The position numbers were made by a program, and so were the translations under genes. A stretch of DNA of 28,895 bases from a virus, in the IMG/VR virus record IMGVR_UViG_3300023180_006626, positions 1-28,895 of that record. One strand, 5' to 3'. The notes beneath the pieces were generated by a model. That model worked only from the letters and a program-made list of their open reading frames with translations. It did no database searches and was not told where the DNA came from. Position 1 is the stretch's first letter. Each line of letters opens with the position of its first letter. This document shows, piece by piece, positions 1-8,075 of this stretch.

Positions 1-1320
1 TGGGTCATCATCAATGTTGATAGTGATAACTCCACTTGAACTTGCATCATTGAAATTATCTTTATAAGTTGCATCATATTTATATGAATCAAAAATATCA
101 CTATTTAAATATTGTCCTGCTTTTAATTGTAATACTCCTGCACTTGTTACTTGGAATGGATTATTTGAGATATCAGTTTGTGAACTATTTCCACCACCAC
201 TTCCACTCGTTAATGATAAACCTGTAAATGTTACGGTATCACCCTCGTTATCATTAGTTACAATAGTACCAACAGTCGTTAATGAATTAGAATTACTTCC
301 TAATCCGTTATTATCATCATTACTTCCACTACTTTCATTTATATTGAAAACTTGACTTGCCATTGTGGGTGCTTGGTTTTGTGTAACATTAACCTCAATA
401 GGTAATGATGTTATAAACCCACTTGAACTTGGTGTTGAACCAAAGTGTTGGTCTGATGCACTTACAAACATTTTGTATTGTGATTTATCATCAAAATCAA
501 AACTTGAAGTTGCAGTTTGTAATAAAATTTGTTTTCCACCCACTACATCTGATGTACTTATTGTAAAATGGTTATCTACACTTTGTGATAATGGTGATAC
601 CGTAATTGTATCACTTTCTGTATCTGTAACAAACATAGTTAATACAGTTGTTCCACTTGTTGTATTCTCATTCACACTACCTGTTTGTGCAGTTATTTGT
701 GTTCCACTTACACTTGTAGTTCTGAAAATTGGTGCAGTATTTGGTGTTACTCTAATGTAAATTGTTGCATTGGATGATGTGATTCCATCTTCAACACCAA
801 TTAAGAATGGATGTGAATCACCACCTGCGTGATTTCCACTATCGGTGTTGAAACTTGCACTTGATAATGTATTTAATGTTATTGCTCCACTTCCACTATG
901 AATCTTAAAGAAATCATCTGAATATCCACTTTGAGTAACGAATGTTAAGGTTTGGTTTGCAGATTCCGCATCAGTTGCAGTGATTGTTCCTACTGAAGAA
1001 CCACTTACTTCAAATTCATTGATTGTAAATTGACTTGATGATACACTTGGTGCAGTATTTGGAAAGAATACAGCATCTAAAAATTCAGAAACACTACCTG
1101 TGGTTCCTGCATTAAACTGATTAGTGAATAAATCTCCTAAATCAGAGTTTAGTACAACTTTATTACCATCATAAGTAGTAGTGATACCTGTTACATCACT
1201 TGCATCACCTAATAATTTACCAAATGAAGCAGTAGTATTGGAATCACCAATAAAACTACCACTTAAGGTAAACGAACCCGTAAATCTTGGGTTTAACTGA
1301 CTACTTCGGATTAATGCCAT
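1..1320 (-). CDS. Cadherin-like repeat structural protein (partial, C-terminus off the left edge)
   Basis: The frame stays open for 440 codons from an ATG at 1320 to the window edge, so the C-terminus is missing. The N-terminus (MALIRSSQLNPRFTGSFTLS) is followed by at least three cadherin-like repeats. Their linkers are PNTAP at residues 87-91, PNTAP at 193-197 and QNQAP at 314-318, so the period is about 105-120 residues. Each repeat has an acidic turn of the TDAES, TDTES or NDNEG type, and the sequence is rich in Ser, Thr, Gly and Asn. Cadherin-like folds in phages are usually surface adhesion or fibre modules, so a virion fibre or decoration protein is inferred from its place after the neck genes. 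The start overlaps the preceding small gene by 20 bases and has only a weak ribosome binding site, which suggests translational coupling. Confidence 0.75.
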   Translation of the reverse strand, partial: MALIRSSQLNPRFTGSFTLSGSFIGDSNTTASFGKLLGDASDVTGITTTYDGNKVVLNSDLGDLFTNQFNAGTTGSVSEFLDAVFFPNTAPSVSSSQFTINEFEVSGSSVGTITATDAESANQTLTFVTQSGYSDDFFKIHSGSGAITLNTLSSASFNTDSGNHAGGDSHPFLIGVEDGITSSNATIYIRVTPNTAPIFRTTSVSGTQITAQTGSVNENTTSGTTVLTMFVTDTESDTITVSPLSQSVDNHFTISTSDVVGGKQILLQTATSSFDFDDKSQYKMFVSASDQHFGSTPSSSGFITSLPIEVNVTQNQAPTMASQVFNINESSGSNDDNNGLGSNSNSLTTVGTIVTNDNEGDTVTFTGLSLTSGSGGGNSSQTDISNNPFQVTSAGVLQLKAGQYLNSDIFDSYKYDATYKDNFNDASSSGVITINIDDDP

Positions 1321-1579
1321 ATCTCAAATCTTCTTGTTTCTTCTCCACCCACCAAGTAGTTATAGATTTTGAAATCTTCTTCTTGTGTTGAGTAGATTTT
1401 GGTTGTTTCATCTTCTCTATGGTTTCCATCGTGAATTTTCTATCTTGTTGAGCACAAGATTTACAAACACTATTGTTACCAACTGCTCTATCAAAAGCAT
1501 CTTTTCTTGTATAGGTTAATATCTTACTACAAGATGGACACTTTCTATTTTTTCTATCTTTCCAATGTCTTTTTCTCAT
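1301..1579 (-). CDS. Small zinc-ribbon protein with NUMOD3-like tail (homing-endonuclease-related?)
   Basis: About 92 residues from the ATG at 1579. A TTG 15 bases upstream is in frame but is not preferred. Two Cys pairs (CPSC at residues 14-17 and CKSC at 39-42) form a likely zinc ribbon. A basic segment follows that includes ETIEKMKQ and HKKKISKSI; this resembles the NUMOD3 DNA-binding motif of phage GIY-YIG and HNH homing endonucleases. No nuclease core is visible, so it may be a remnant, a free-standing DNA-binding protein or an unrelated zinc protein. It sits between two structural genes, behind a terminator-like hairpin and a TATTTATA motif that ends about four bases before the ATG, which leaves little room for a leader. 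Its end overlaps the next gene's start. Confidence 0.55.
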   Translation of the reverse strand: MRKRHWKDRKNRKCPSCSKILTYTRKDAFDRAVGNNSVCKSCAQQDRKFTMETIEKMKQPKSTQHKKKISKSITTWWVEKKQEDLRYGINPK

Positions 1580-1582
1580 ACT

Positions 1583-1590
1583 TATAAATA
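1583..1590 (-). promoter_or_regulatory. Candidate late-promoter motif (TATTTATA)
   Basis: On the gene strand this reads GATATTTATAAG and ends about four bases before the ATG at 1579. The same [GT]ATATTTATW string lies before five other genes in this window (5839, 9254, 10306, 18500 and 22350). It directly follows a terminator-like hairpin, a sensible place for a promoter. T4 late promoters read TATAAATA in the direction of transcription, so this is the reverse complement and the assignment stays tentative. Confidence 0.35.
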
Positions 1591-1593
1591 TCA

Positions 1594-1639
1594 AAAAGTT
1601 AAAAATGGTAATACCAATGTGGTACTTTTTTTAACTTTT
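1594..1639 (-). terminator. Long-stem terminator-like hairpin after the 281-residue structural gene
   Basis: Bases 1594-1605 (AAAAGTTAAAAA) pair perfectly with 1628-1639 (TTTTTAACTTTT), a 12-bp stem. Inside it is a second small hairpin, TACC at 1612-1615 with GGTA at 1621-1624. The structure overlaps the stop codon of the upstream gene (1638-1640) and ends just before the small zinc-ribbon gene. The stem is AT-rich, so its strength as a terminator is uncertain. Confidence 0.55.
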
Positions 1640-2483
1640 ATGAATTAAATTTACCCCAGGCAACTATTTCATCATCACTCTCTAAAGTGTATCCCAATGA
1701 ATTAGTATTTATATGTAATTCAAAATCATTTGATGGATTTTGTTGTATTGTTAATGCATCATATTCCATTAACATCCCATTTAAAAAGAATTGAAAATCT
1801 TGTACTGAAGTAGTGGTCATACCTGTTGATATGGATGCCGTTGTTGCAGCGAAACTTGCTGTGGCATCACTAATTGTATCTGCTTTTTTTGCATAAATCT
1901 TTCTTAAATATTCATTTTCAGTAATGGTATCTCCACCCAATACAATATAGGCAACTCTTTCCGTTACCACTACACCTTGTCTAGCTAAAGAAACATCTGA
2001 ATTATCCGATACACTAATTGAAGTTCCATTTAAACTCCAACTACCATTAACATTCATACTACCTGTTATTGTGTGTGTATCATCTAATGAATCTCCAAAC
2101 TTTGTACTACCAGAACTTTCTATTGATATTGTGTTTTGTTGTTCTGCATTCAAACTTCCAAAATTAATATTACCATTGATTGAAATATCATCTTCGTGTG
2201 TGTAGTTTTCACTTATACCTTGTTCATCGACTGTGAATTGAAGATTTGAACCACTAATAAATCCATACCCCAATACCATATTATCAGAATCAGTTCCAAT
2301 AACGGCAGTTTCTGATTCTGGTTGTGTAACACCATCAAAAGTAACTGCAGAATCCGTTTCTACTTCCTGTCCAATACTAAAAACATTAATTGTAGATACA
2401 GTTCCATCTTGGTCAAGAATAGAAGCTTGAAAACCATTTGAACCTGATGTTCGTAGTGGATTTTTAAATTTAAAATTTGGCAT
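1638..2483 (-). CDS. Virion structural protein, paralogue of the C-terminal half of the gp15-like neighbour
   Basis: 281 residues, Ser/Thr/Gly/Asp-rich with no membrane segment. Most of the protein matches residues 325-563 of the gene just upstream. Shared blocks in order are SIGQ-V-T, GSTKFGDSLDDTH followed by TGS, NGSW-LNGT, EYLRK, ATASFAA-TAS, FFLNGMLMEYDAL and the C-terminal LESDDEI-A-GKFNS. The FGD-x-x-DDTH and TGS elements look like a repeated beta-structured module of fibre-type proteins; that is a judgement from composition. Eight bases separate it from the gp15-like gene. A tail, neck or fibre-base component is likely, but the exact role is unknown. Confidence 0.7.
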   Translation of the reverse strand: MPNFKFKNPLRTSGSNGFQASILDQDGTVSTINVFSIGQEVETDSAVTFDGVTQPESETAVIGTDSDNMVLGYGFISGSNLQFTVDEQGISENYTHEDDISINGNINFGSLNAEQQNTISIESSGSTKFGDSLDDTHTITGSMNVNGSWSLNGTSISVSDNSDVSLARQGVVVTERVAYIVLGGDTITENEYLRKIYAKKADTISDATASFAATTASISTGMTTTSVQDFQFFLNGMLMEYDALTIQQNPSNDFELHINTNSLGYTLESDDEIVAWGKFNS

Positions 2484-2491
2484 CTTATTCC

Positions 2492-4183
2492 CTACGAGTT
2501 AAATTTACCTACTGCAATAATTTCATCATCACTTTCTAAATCATATCCAATACCTGAATTATCTACTTTTAATAAAAATACAGAACCACTCTGTTCTATT
2601 TCTAATGCATCGTGTTCCATATATTGTCCATTGATAAAGAATAAGAAATCATCTTCATTGGTTGCAGTATATCCAGCAGGTGCAGATGCAGTAACTGCTG
2701 CGAAACTTGCAGTTGGGTTAGTGATACTATTTGATGTTTTATAAAATTGTTTTCTCAAGTAAGTTTGTACATCTCCAACATTTGTTTGTGAAAAACTACT
2801 TAATGCATATTCACTAACTAATGCAGTAGTACTTGCATCACCTAATGTGGTATCTTGAGATATTTCATTTATTGTAGTTCCATTTAAAATCCAACTACCT
2901 GTAATTTGTAAACTACCTGTTCTTTCGTGTGTATCATCTGTAGTATCACCAAATCTTGTACTACCACTTTCAAATATAATACTTGATGATACATAAGTGG
3001 TTTTGATTTCTTGAGCAGTTAGTGTTCCTAATACAGTCATATCACCATTGACTGTAACATTACCACTTGTGGTTAAACTACCTGTAATGTTTACACTACC
3101 ACTAATACCTGTATATGAATATGTTGTTGGATTACCAAAGACTAATGTGTTTGTACTTACTTGATTGAATGTTACATTAGATGTTGTACTTACATCCTGT
3201 CCTATAGAAATATTTTGAGTAACTGGTTGTGAACCATCAAACCCAACACCATCACTACTTAAGGTAACACCTGTTCCTGCAGTAAATGTTAATGGCTTAG
3301 AAACCGATATACTATATACATCTTGTGTTGGTGTATTTATAGAAACCCCGCCACCTACTTCTGATTTAACAAATTCTTCTGCAGGTCTTTCGGTATCCAT
3401 GTTGATAATAACCTTTTTAGGTGTTAGATATTTTCTTGTAGTGGTATACCTATTAAATTCTTCAGGTATAATATATCCCATCATCTCAACTGTAAAATTA
3501 GTTTTTACTAATCGTTCACCTTGTGTATCCATTTCACTTGCATCACTAAATGATTCAATTTTACTTCTGAACCTCATCTTACCAGGTTCACCCCAATAAC
3601 TTCCATTAGTGTAATTAATTCTTTCTACAAGTTTGTTCATTTGTTCAATGTAAGATGTCCATATAGTGAACTCATAATTCAGTATCACATAATCTGGCAT
3701 CACTACATTGTAATAAGTTTTATTTGGTGTTAATCCTATTTGTTTTGAAAAGGCATCGTATCTATTTTGTTGATTATAATTCTGTTCTATAGTTACAAAT
3801 TGTTGTGGATTATTTGCATCAATTTTATTTTGTGGTAAGTTTTCATTCTTACTCATACCAGTTCTTCTAAACACTATCACTGGCGTAATTAATTGTTGGC
3901 GTTTATCTCTCATGAAACCCATCTTTTGTATACTTACCCATCTTTCAGGTGATGCATACATTACAGGTACCTTGACTGTTTCTTTATTTTCTGTGACTGT
4001 CGGTTTGATAACTTCATTGAAATAGTACATGATTGCACTATCCATATCGATAATTTGATTACTGATATTTTTTATGTCATCTTTATCTCTTCGTAACTCA
4101 CGACCTCTGTTATAATCTTCTCTTTGTGATAAATTACGAAAATCCCTACGAGCCTTTCTCGATAGTGGTTTCTGTCTTGCCAT
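2492..4183 (-). CDS. gp15-like tail-completion (sheath terminator) protein fused to a fibre-like structural domain
   Basis: 563 residues. Residues about 50-265 align with T4 gp15, which caps the contracted sheath and tail tube and joins the tail to the neck. The matches are VKVPVMYASPERW at 70-82 (T4 IRVPITYASKEHF), LNYEFTIWTSYIEQM at 168-182 (T4 YELSIFTRYEDDM) and RLVKTNFTVEMMGYIIP at 224-240 (T4 RRRIEWSLTFEVNGWMYP). T4 gp15 is about 272 residues, so residues 275-563 are an extra domain. That part is Ser/Thr/Gly-rich, with FGDTTDDTH and a GKFNS C-terminus, and is duplicated as the whole of the next gene. The first 35 residues are very basic. The start overlaps the end of the gp14-like gene by one base. 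The fusion is the unusual feature. Confidence 0.75.
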   Translation of the reverse strand: MARQKPLSRKARRDFRNLSQREDYNRGRELRRDKDDIKNISNQIIDMDSAIMYYFNEVIKPTVTENKETVKVPVMYASPERWVSIQKMGFMRDKRQQLITPVIVFRRTGMSKNENLPQNKIDANNPQQFVTIEQNYNQQNRYDAFSKQIGLTPNKTYYNVVMPDYVILNYEFTIWTSYIEQMNKLVERINYTNGSYWGEPGKMRFRSKIESFSDASEMDTQGERLVKTNFTVEMMGYIIPEEFNRYTTTRKYLTPKKVIINMDTERPAEEFVKSEVGGGVSINTPTQDVYSISVSKPLTFTAGTGVTLSSDGVGFDGSQPVTQNISIGQDVSTTSNVTFNQVSTNTLVFGNPTTYSYTGISGSVNITGSLTTSGNVTVNGDMTVLGTLTAQEIKTTYVSSSIIFESGSTRFGDTTDDTHERTGSLQITGSWILNGTTINEISQDTTLGDASTTALVSEYALSSFSQTNVGDVQTYLRKQFYKTSNSITNPTASFAAVTASAPAGYTATNEDDFLFFINGQYMEHDALEIEQSGSVFLLKVDNSGIGYDLESDDEIIAVGKFNS

Positions 4184-4668
4184 TAAAACGCCCTTGTTTG
4201 TTCTATGTTAAGTGAACTAATTCTTGTTAAGTTTGCAGTACAACTTATTGTCCAATTTTTATTATAATCACCTGCAACTAATTGGTTTTCATTGGTTTTA
4301 GTGATTTCAAAGTATCCTAAATTCCAACTCACAATATCACCGATATCTGGTCTAAAGTTTACATCAATTAACATATCTCGTTGAAAAGAAAATGTAGCCT
4401 CTTGTCTTGCATCTGGTCCAAATTCATTTGTTTCAAAATCAAAATCTTGTGCATCAATAATACAACTTAACTTCACACCAGCCTCATATACTTTACCACC
4501 ACCTGATTCACCATACATATTTGTTTTGGTTTCATATGTGGATACTCTGTAAAGTATAACTTCTTGTCCAATGATTCCACATTTTCCTTTATCAAGATTA
4601 CCAACTAATTCATCGTTGAATCGTTTGGCTAAGTTTGTATCTCGTGTTGGCCAATATCTACTTGCCAT
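4183..4668 (-). CDS. gp14-like neck (head-completion) protein
   Basis: 161 residues, shorter than T4 gp14 (256). The similarity is modest but in order: a central G-x-EVILYRVSTYETKTNMYGE block compares with the ECYYVPREYVSPDLIFGED region of T4 gp14. DIGDIVSWNLGYFEI at about residues 107-121 compares with EGDLIYFPMDNSLFEI, and a GDY/GQN-type segment follows. T4 gp14 forms the neck with gp13 and seals the filled head before tail joining. Its place between clear gp13-like and gp15-like genes matches the T4 13-14-15 order, which carries much of the weight. The ATG at 4668 lies four bases after the gp13-like stop. Confidence 0.65.
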   Translation of the reverse strand: MASRYWPTRDTNLAKRFNDELVGNLDKGKCGIIGQEVILYRVSTYETKTNMYGESGGGKVYEAGVKLSCIIDAQDFDFETNEFGPDARQEATFSFQRDMLIDVNFRPDIGDIVSWNLGYFEITKTNENQLVAGDYNKNWTISCTANLTRISSLNIEQTRAF

Positions 4669-4672
4669 GTGA

Positions 4673-5839
4673 TTAGCCTATGTATAAAGGTATCGGAACC
4701 TTACCTAATTTTTCTTGTAATGATTCTGCTGATTCTTTATCAGCTTCCATTAATGCCCTATTACTTGTTTGGTCTAACATTTCTCTTAATTGTTCTATTA
4801 ACTGGTCTTTTTCTGCAGTTGCTTCAGCTCTTAAGGTATCACCATCAAGTGAAACTTCTGCATTTGGAATAGGAATAGTTCCGTATTTAGAACGAACTAT
4901 ACCCAATAACTCTTTTGATAATGCCAACCCATATTTGCGAATCCATTGTTTACCCACATCATTGATAAAATTATACTCCATATTATCATAGGGAGCATTA
5001 CTAATATCTGATATTGTATCTGCAGAACCACTATATCGTGTACCAAGTGCATTATCTCTATCATTCACTTTAACCCATTCAATCCATAGTTTACCTGGTG
5101 CTGAATTATTATATGTAGGGAAAATTCTCAATTTATTATTAACAATTTCAAAAGTATATGATGATTTTCTTACTTGGTCATTCATTTCAATAGCCTGAAC
5201 TCGTAACAAATCTGCATATATAGGTTGTAACACAAATGAAATTGCTGGTGATGAACCACCAAACCCAAATGCATCTAACATATTATTAGTTTGTTGTCCT
5301 GTACCTGCATAAGGGTCAAAGTATCTTGAAATAGATGGTATTCCGTGAAAGAATACTCGTTTTACTTCAATAGGACCACTTCCACTTACTGCATTACCAT
5401 CTACAAGTAATTCATTTAAATCATAATCTTGTGAACCACTTGTTATTGTGATGTAATCTTTATATACTTCTGTTTGTCCACCTACACCTGCCTCTGAACC
5501 ATAAGTTTCGGATATAAAAATCTGTTCACCCATAGTATGTCTAATTCTTTTATGAGTTAGATTTGAACTTGTAGATTGTCCTTTTAAACTTAATAAGTTA
5601 TCTTTTATATTGAATTGATTAACTTGTGCAGAATACTCACTAATACTTTCTTCAAAACACGCGTAAAATTGAGTATCTTGTAGTTCAACTTCAGTTATAG
5701 GATACCCTAATCTCTTTGCACACCATGATGCAAATTTAGGAGCATCATTCTGAAAATCTGTTTCGTCATCGTAAAACCCAAATGGTGTTGAACCACTTGC
5801 AGCGGAACCACTTCCTGGCCATATTGCTTCTTGAGCCAT
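4673..5839 (-). CDS. gp13-like neck (head-completion) protein
   Basis: 388 residues against 309 in T4 gp13. The N-terminal FASWCAKRLGYPITEVELQD (residues 36-55) matches IKDFILRRLGAPIINVELAE in T4 gp13. The C-terminal region with a KYGLALSKELLG stretch, a SLDGDTLRAEA segment and the EQLREML and PIPLYIG ends corresponds to T4 ATQLAKELNG, TIDGQRL, EQLREEL and PVGILVG. Extra length lies in the first 20 residues and in a central insertion around 105-230. The protein should form the connector under the portal after packaging. A strong AAAGGAG precedes the ATG, and a TATTTATT motif lies about 40 bases upstream. It is the first gene of the leftward neck/tail group and divergent from the plus-strand gene at 6003. 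Confidence 0.85.
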   Translation of the reverse strand: MAQEAIWPGSGSAASGSTPFGFYDDETDFQNDAPKFASWCAKRLGYPITEVELQDTQFYACFEESISEYSAQVNQFNIKDNLLSLKGQSTSSNLTHKRIRHTMGEQIFISETYGSEAGVGGQTEVYKDYITITSGSQDYDLNELLVDGNAVSGSGPIEVKRVFFHGIPSISRYFDPYAGTGQQTNNMLDAFGFGGSSPAISFVLQPIYADLLRVQAIEMNDQVRKSSYTFEIVNNKLRIFPTYNNSAPGKLWIEWVKVNDRDNALGTRYSGSADTISDISNAPYDNMEYNFINDVGKQWIRKYGLALSKELLGIVRSKYGTIPIPNAEVSLDGDTLRAEATAEKDQLIEQLREMLDQTSNRALMEADKESAESLQEKLGKVPIPLYIG

Positions 5840-5876
5840 TAAAATTCTCCTTTAATAGTCTATTTGTATATACATT

Positions 5877-5884
5877 AATAAATA
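5877..5884 (-). promoter_or_regulatory. Candidate late-promoter motif (TATTTATT) before the gp13-like gene
   Basis: Gene-strand reading is TTGATATTTATTAATG. It matches the motif before the gene at 10306 (ATGATATTTATTAGAG) almost exactly. It would start the neck-gene transcript after the 6328-6359 terminator. Initiation just downstream would leave a leader of roughly 30 bases carrying AAAGGAG. Confidence 0.4.
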
Positions 5885-5935
5885 TCAATTATTGATTTTT
5901 TCTTATATTTTGATAAAAAAATTAAAAAAAAATAC

Positions 5936-5964
5936 TTGACTTTTACCAAAATATGGCTTATATT
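5936..5964 (+). promoter_or_regulatory. Sigma70-type promoter for the divergent plus-strand gene
   Basis: TTGACT at 5936-5941 and TATATT at 5959-5964 are separated by exactly 17 bases. Initiation is expected near 5970-5972. That coincides with the first in-frame ATG (5970), so the downstream ATG at 6003 is the better start. It differs from the TATTTATW motif seen before the leftward genes, which suggests a different expression class, perhaps early. Confidence 0.7.
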
Positions 5965-6002
5965 ATAGTATGATTGAAAACAATAATAAAGGAAACAAAA
6001 AA

Positions 6003-6281
6003 ATGGAAAATAAACCTACTTTTATAGAATTATATGAAACTAATACTAATGAACCAAGATTAAATATTATGAATTATGCTAATACTAATCTTGATGAATA
6101 CGCTATGTATAAAGGTATTCCTATGGAATTTAGGTGGAATCCGGTTATTAGAGAAATGATGATGACTGGTAATTATAGAATTAGGTATCGTGGTGGTAGT
6201 AAGCCACAATATGGTTATGTAAGAAATCCTTTCAATACCATAGCAGAATATGCCGATACTTTTGCAATTTATCCTAAATAG
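6003..6281 (+). CDS. Small protein of unknown function, the only plus-strand gene
   Basis: 92 residues. The ATG at 6003 is chosen over the one at 5970 because AAAGGA at 5988-5993 is well spaced for it, and because the predicted transcript begins at about 5970. The protein is soluble, rich in Asn, Tyr and Met, and has no membrane segment or recognised domain. Visible features are FIELYE near the start, an RYRGGSKPQYGYVR segment and FAIYPK at the C-terminus. It lies between the capsid and neck genes with its own host-type promoter and shares a bidirectional terminator with the capsid operon, so it is an independent unit like a moron. An early role such as host modification would fit, but nothing in the sequence proves it. 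Confidence 0.7.
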   Translation: MENKPTFIELYETNTNEPRLNIMNYANTNLDEYAMYKGIPMEFRWNPVIREMMMTGNYRIRYRGGSKPQYGYVRNPFNTIAEYADTFAIYPK

Positions 6282-6327
6282 GTGTTAATATCGTAATCCG
6301 TTTGGAACCTAATTTGTTTTCATAAAT

Positions 6328-6359
6328 GAAAAAACCCCTAAATTAATAGGGGTTTTTTC
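6328..6359. terminator. Strong bidirectional Rho-independent terminator
   Basis: A 13-bp perfect stem (6328-6340 with 6347-6359) carries a CCCC/GGGG core, an AATTAA loop, an A-run on the left arm and a T-run on the right. It can end both the plus-strand gene (stop at 6281) and the leftward capsid transcript (stop at 6409). It is the clearest terminator in the window. Confidence 0.9.
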
Positions 6360-6408
6360 TTACTACTTATGTAGTTAGCAATTAAATTCTAAAAGAATTA
6401 ACTACTCA

Positions 6409-8061
6409 TTACACATAGTTTACATCAGCAACTACGACTTTACCGTAGAACTCACTTCTAACCATCTTCTTAGCGTATCTGGTCATTACACCTTTTCTTG
6501 GTGTGAAGTTCTTAGGGTCGTATACTAATGGTGTCATGATTAACGGCACATATGGAGCATAAACCGCACCTGTTTCAAGGAAGTTACTTCCTCTGAAACC
6601 TGCTAGGATTACATTGTCCTGTGCGTAAGGGTTCTTGTAAACAGTAAATCTGTTGTTAAGAGCACCTACTTTTTGTACACCCATTGCGAATGATGATTTA
6701 GTTGAATCACCATCAGAATCTGCTGCGTATCCAGGAATAGACTCTATGATTGTTGCAGTCTCAGGACTTACAACGATGAAGTTAGCTCCACCTCTTAGAG
6801 TTTTTTGATGAATAGCGTTACTTACTGATTGTAGTTTGTTTCCAAGTGTTTGGAACCAAGTACCTTTTACATATGCATTTGAATTTGCAGATGATTCAGA
6901 AAATAGACCTGTTGCTGAGTCATACTCATATCCGACTCTTGCTGACCATCTTTCTGTCTTAGCAGATGCATTTGCATACAACATGTCTAAGATTTCTAAA
7001 TCAATTTCCATTGAAATGTACTCAGAAAGAAGAGCAGTTAATTCAGCTTCCGCATCAACACTATGGTACGCGTTCAAGTCTTGAGCAAGTTCTGGTGTCC
7101 AGACTGCTTTTAACTTACGAGTTTTAGCGATGATTGGAATGCTTTTTAATGCGATATCCAATTCTGGAATATCGATATCTGTTTCAGGGTTTGCATCAAT
7201 TTGATTTGCAGTTGCCTCAAAGTCTGTACGAGCATAATTGGTGCTCTTAACTTTGTGGTAAGATACTACTAAATCTCCAGGTGCACCTGCAGTTGATTTC
7301 AATACATAGAAATTAATTGCAGAATTCGCTGAATCGTATGATGTATGTGCTGGATAGAAAGCATCAAATCCAGAACCTGAAATTGAGAAAGCTCTAACAC
7401 CATCTGGGTCAAAATCAGTTATTGCACCAGTGTGTACAGAGATTTTCAATAGACCGTCATCTGCAACTTGTCCTGTAGATACAGAAGCAGATAGGTCTGG
7501 CTCAAAATTAACATCTGACCAGTTTACAGATGCAGTTGTGTATGCACCACTTGAAAGTGATGAAGCAATACTTACTGCAGATGAATCTGTGTCGTTAATT
7601 GAGTAGCCAAATTTACCAGCACCGTACAAACCGCCAGTAGCATCACCAGAACCTGATGTATTACCATATACATCTGAGTTGTTGGTGTGATTGTCAGTTT
7701 GAGCAGTACCATATTTGAAGTCAAGATAGAAAATCAGACCTGAAGGTAAGTTCATTGGTTGAACAGAAACAAATTCCTGTGCAGCCAACTCACCAAAGAT
7801 TCTACGAACTAAAGGAAGTGCAACACCTGACCACTCTTCAGCGTTTGCAGATGTACCTGTTCTTGAAGCTTCATCAATTAATTGACGAGCTTGGTTTTCA
7901 AGAAGAACAGCCATTCCGTTTACTTCATGTTCTTTGTTAAGACCTTCTAAAAGACCTGTTGGTTCCCATTTCTTGACTAACTTACGAGTTTGTTCCAATA
8001 GTTGTCTTTGTGGATTATATCCATCCATTAAAGACTCTATTGATTTAAATTTATCACTCAT
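6409..8061 (-). CDS. Major capsid protein (T4 gp23-like)
   Basis: 550 residues (T4 gp23 has 521). Characteristic segments are VSVQPMNLPSGLIFYLDFKYG at about residues 98-118 (T4 CGVQPMNSPTGQVFALRAVYG, shown in part), KAVWTPELAQDLNAYHSVDA with AELTALLSEYISMEID further on, and the C-terminal YAPYVPLIMTPLVYDP and GVMTRYAKK. The N-terminal 64 residues should be a delta domain. LIDE/A at residues 61-65 matches the T4 cleavage site after Glu65, so the gp21-like protease at 15302 probably trims it. The ATG at 8061 follows TTAGGAGACTAAAA, an excellent ribosome binding site, 14 bases after the scaffold stop. A TATAAT string at the end of the scaffold gene could be an extra promoter but lacks a good -35. 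Confidence 0.95.
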   Translation of the reverse strand: MSDKFKSIESLMDGYNPQRQLLEQTRKLVKKWEPTGLLEGLNKEHEVNGMAVLLENQARQLIDEASRTGTSANAEEWSGVALPLVRRIFGELAAQEFVSVQPMNLPSGLIFYLDFKYGTAQTDNHTNNSDVYGNTSGSGDATGGLYGAGKFGYSINDTDSSAVSIASSLSSGAYTTASVNWSDVNFEPDLSASVSTGQVADDGLLKISVHTGAITDFDPDGVRAFSISGSGFDAFYPAHTSYDSANSAINFYVLKSTAGAPGDLVVSYHKVKSTNYARTDFEATANQIDANPETDIDIPELDIALKSIPIIAKTRKLKAVWTPELAQDLNAYHSVDAEAELTALLSEYISMEIDLEILDMLYANASAKTERWSARVGYEYDSATGLFSESSANSNAYVKGTWFQTLGNKLQSVSNAIHQKTLRGGANFIVVSPETATIIESIPGYAADSDGDSTKSSFAMGVQKVGALNNRFTVYKNPYAQDNVILAGFRGSNFLETGAVYAPYVPLIMTPLVYDPKNFTPRKGVMTRYAKKMVRSEFYGKVVVADVNYV

Positions 8062-8075
8062 TTTTAGTCTCCTAA

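Noticed and set aside
365-760. Plus-strand open frame of 131 codons
   Set aside because: It is antisense to the cadherin-like gene, whose minus-strand frame is open throughout and shows clear repeats; no promoter or ribosome site supports the plus frame.
5970-6002. Upstream ATG giving an 11-residue N-terminal extension of the plus-strand gene
   Set aside because: It coincides with the predicted transcription start and has no ribosome binding site; the ATG at 6003 has AAAGGA.
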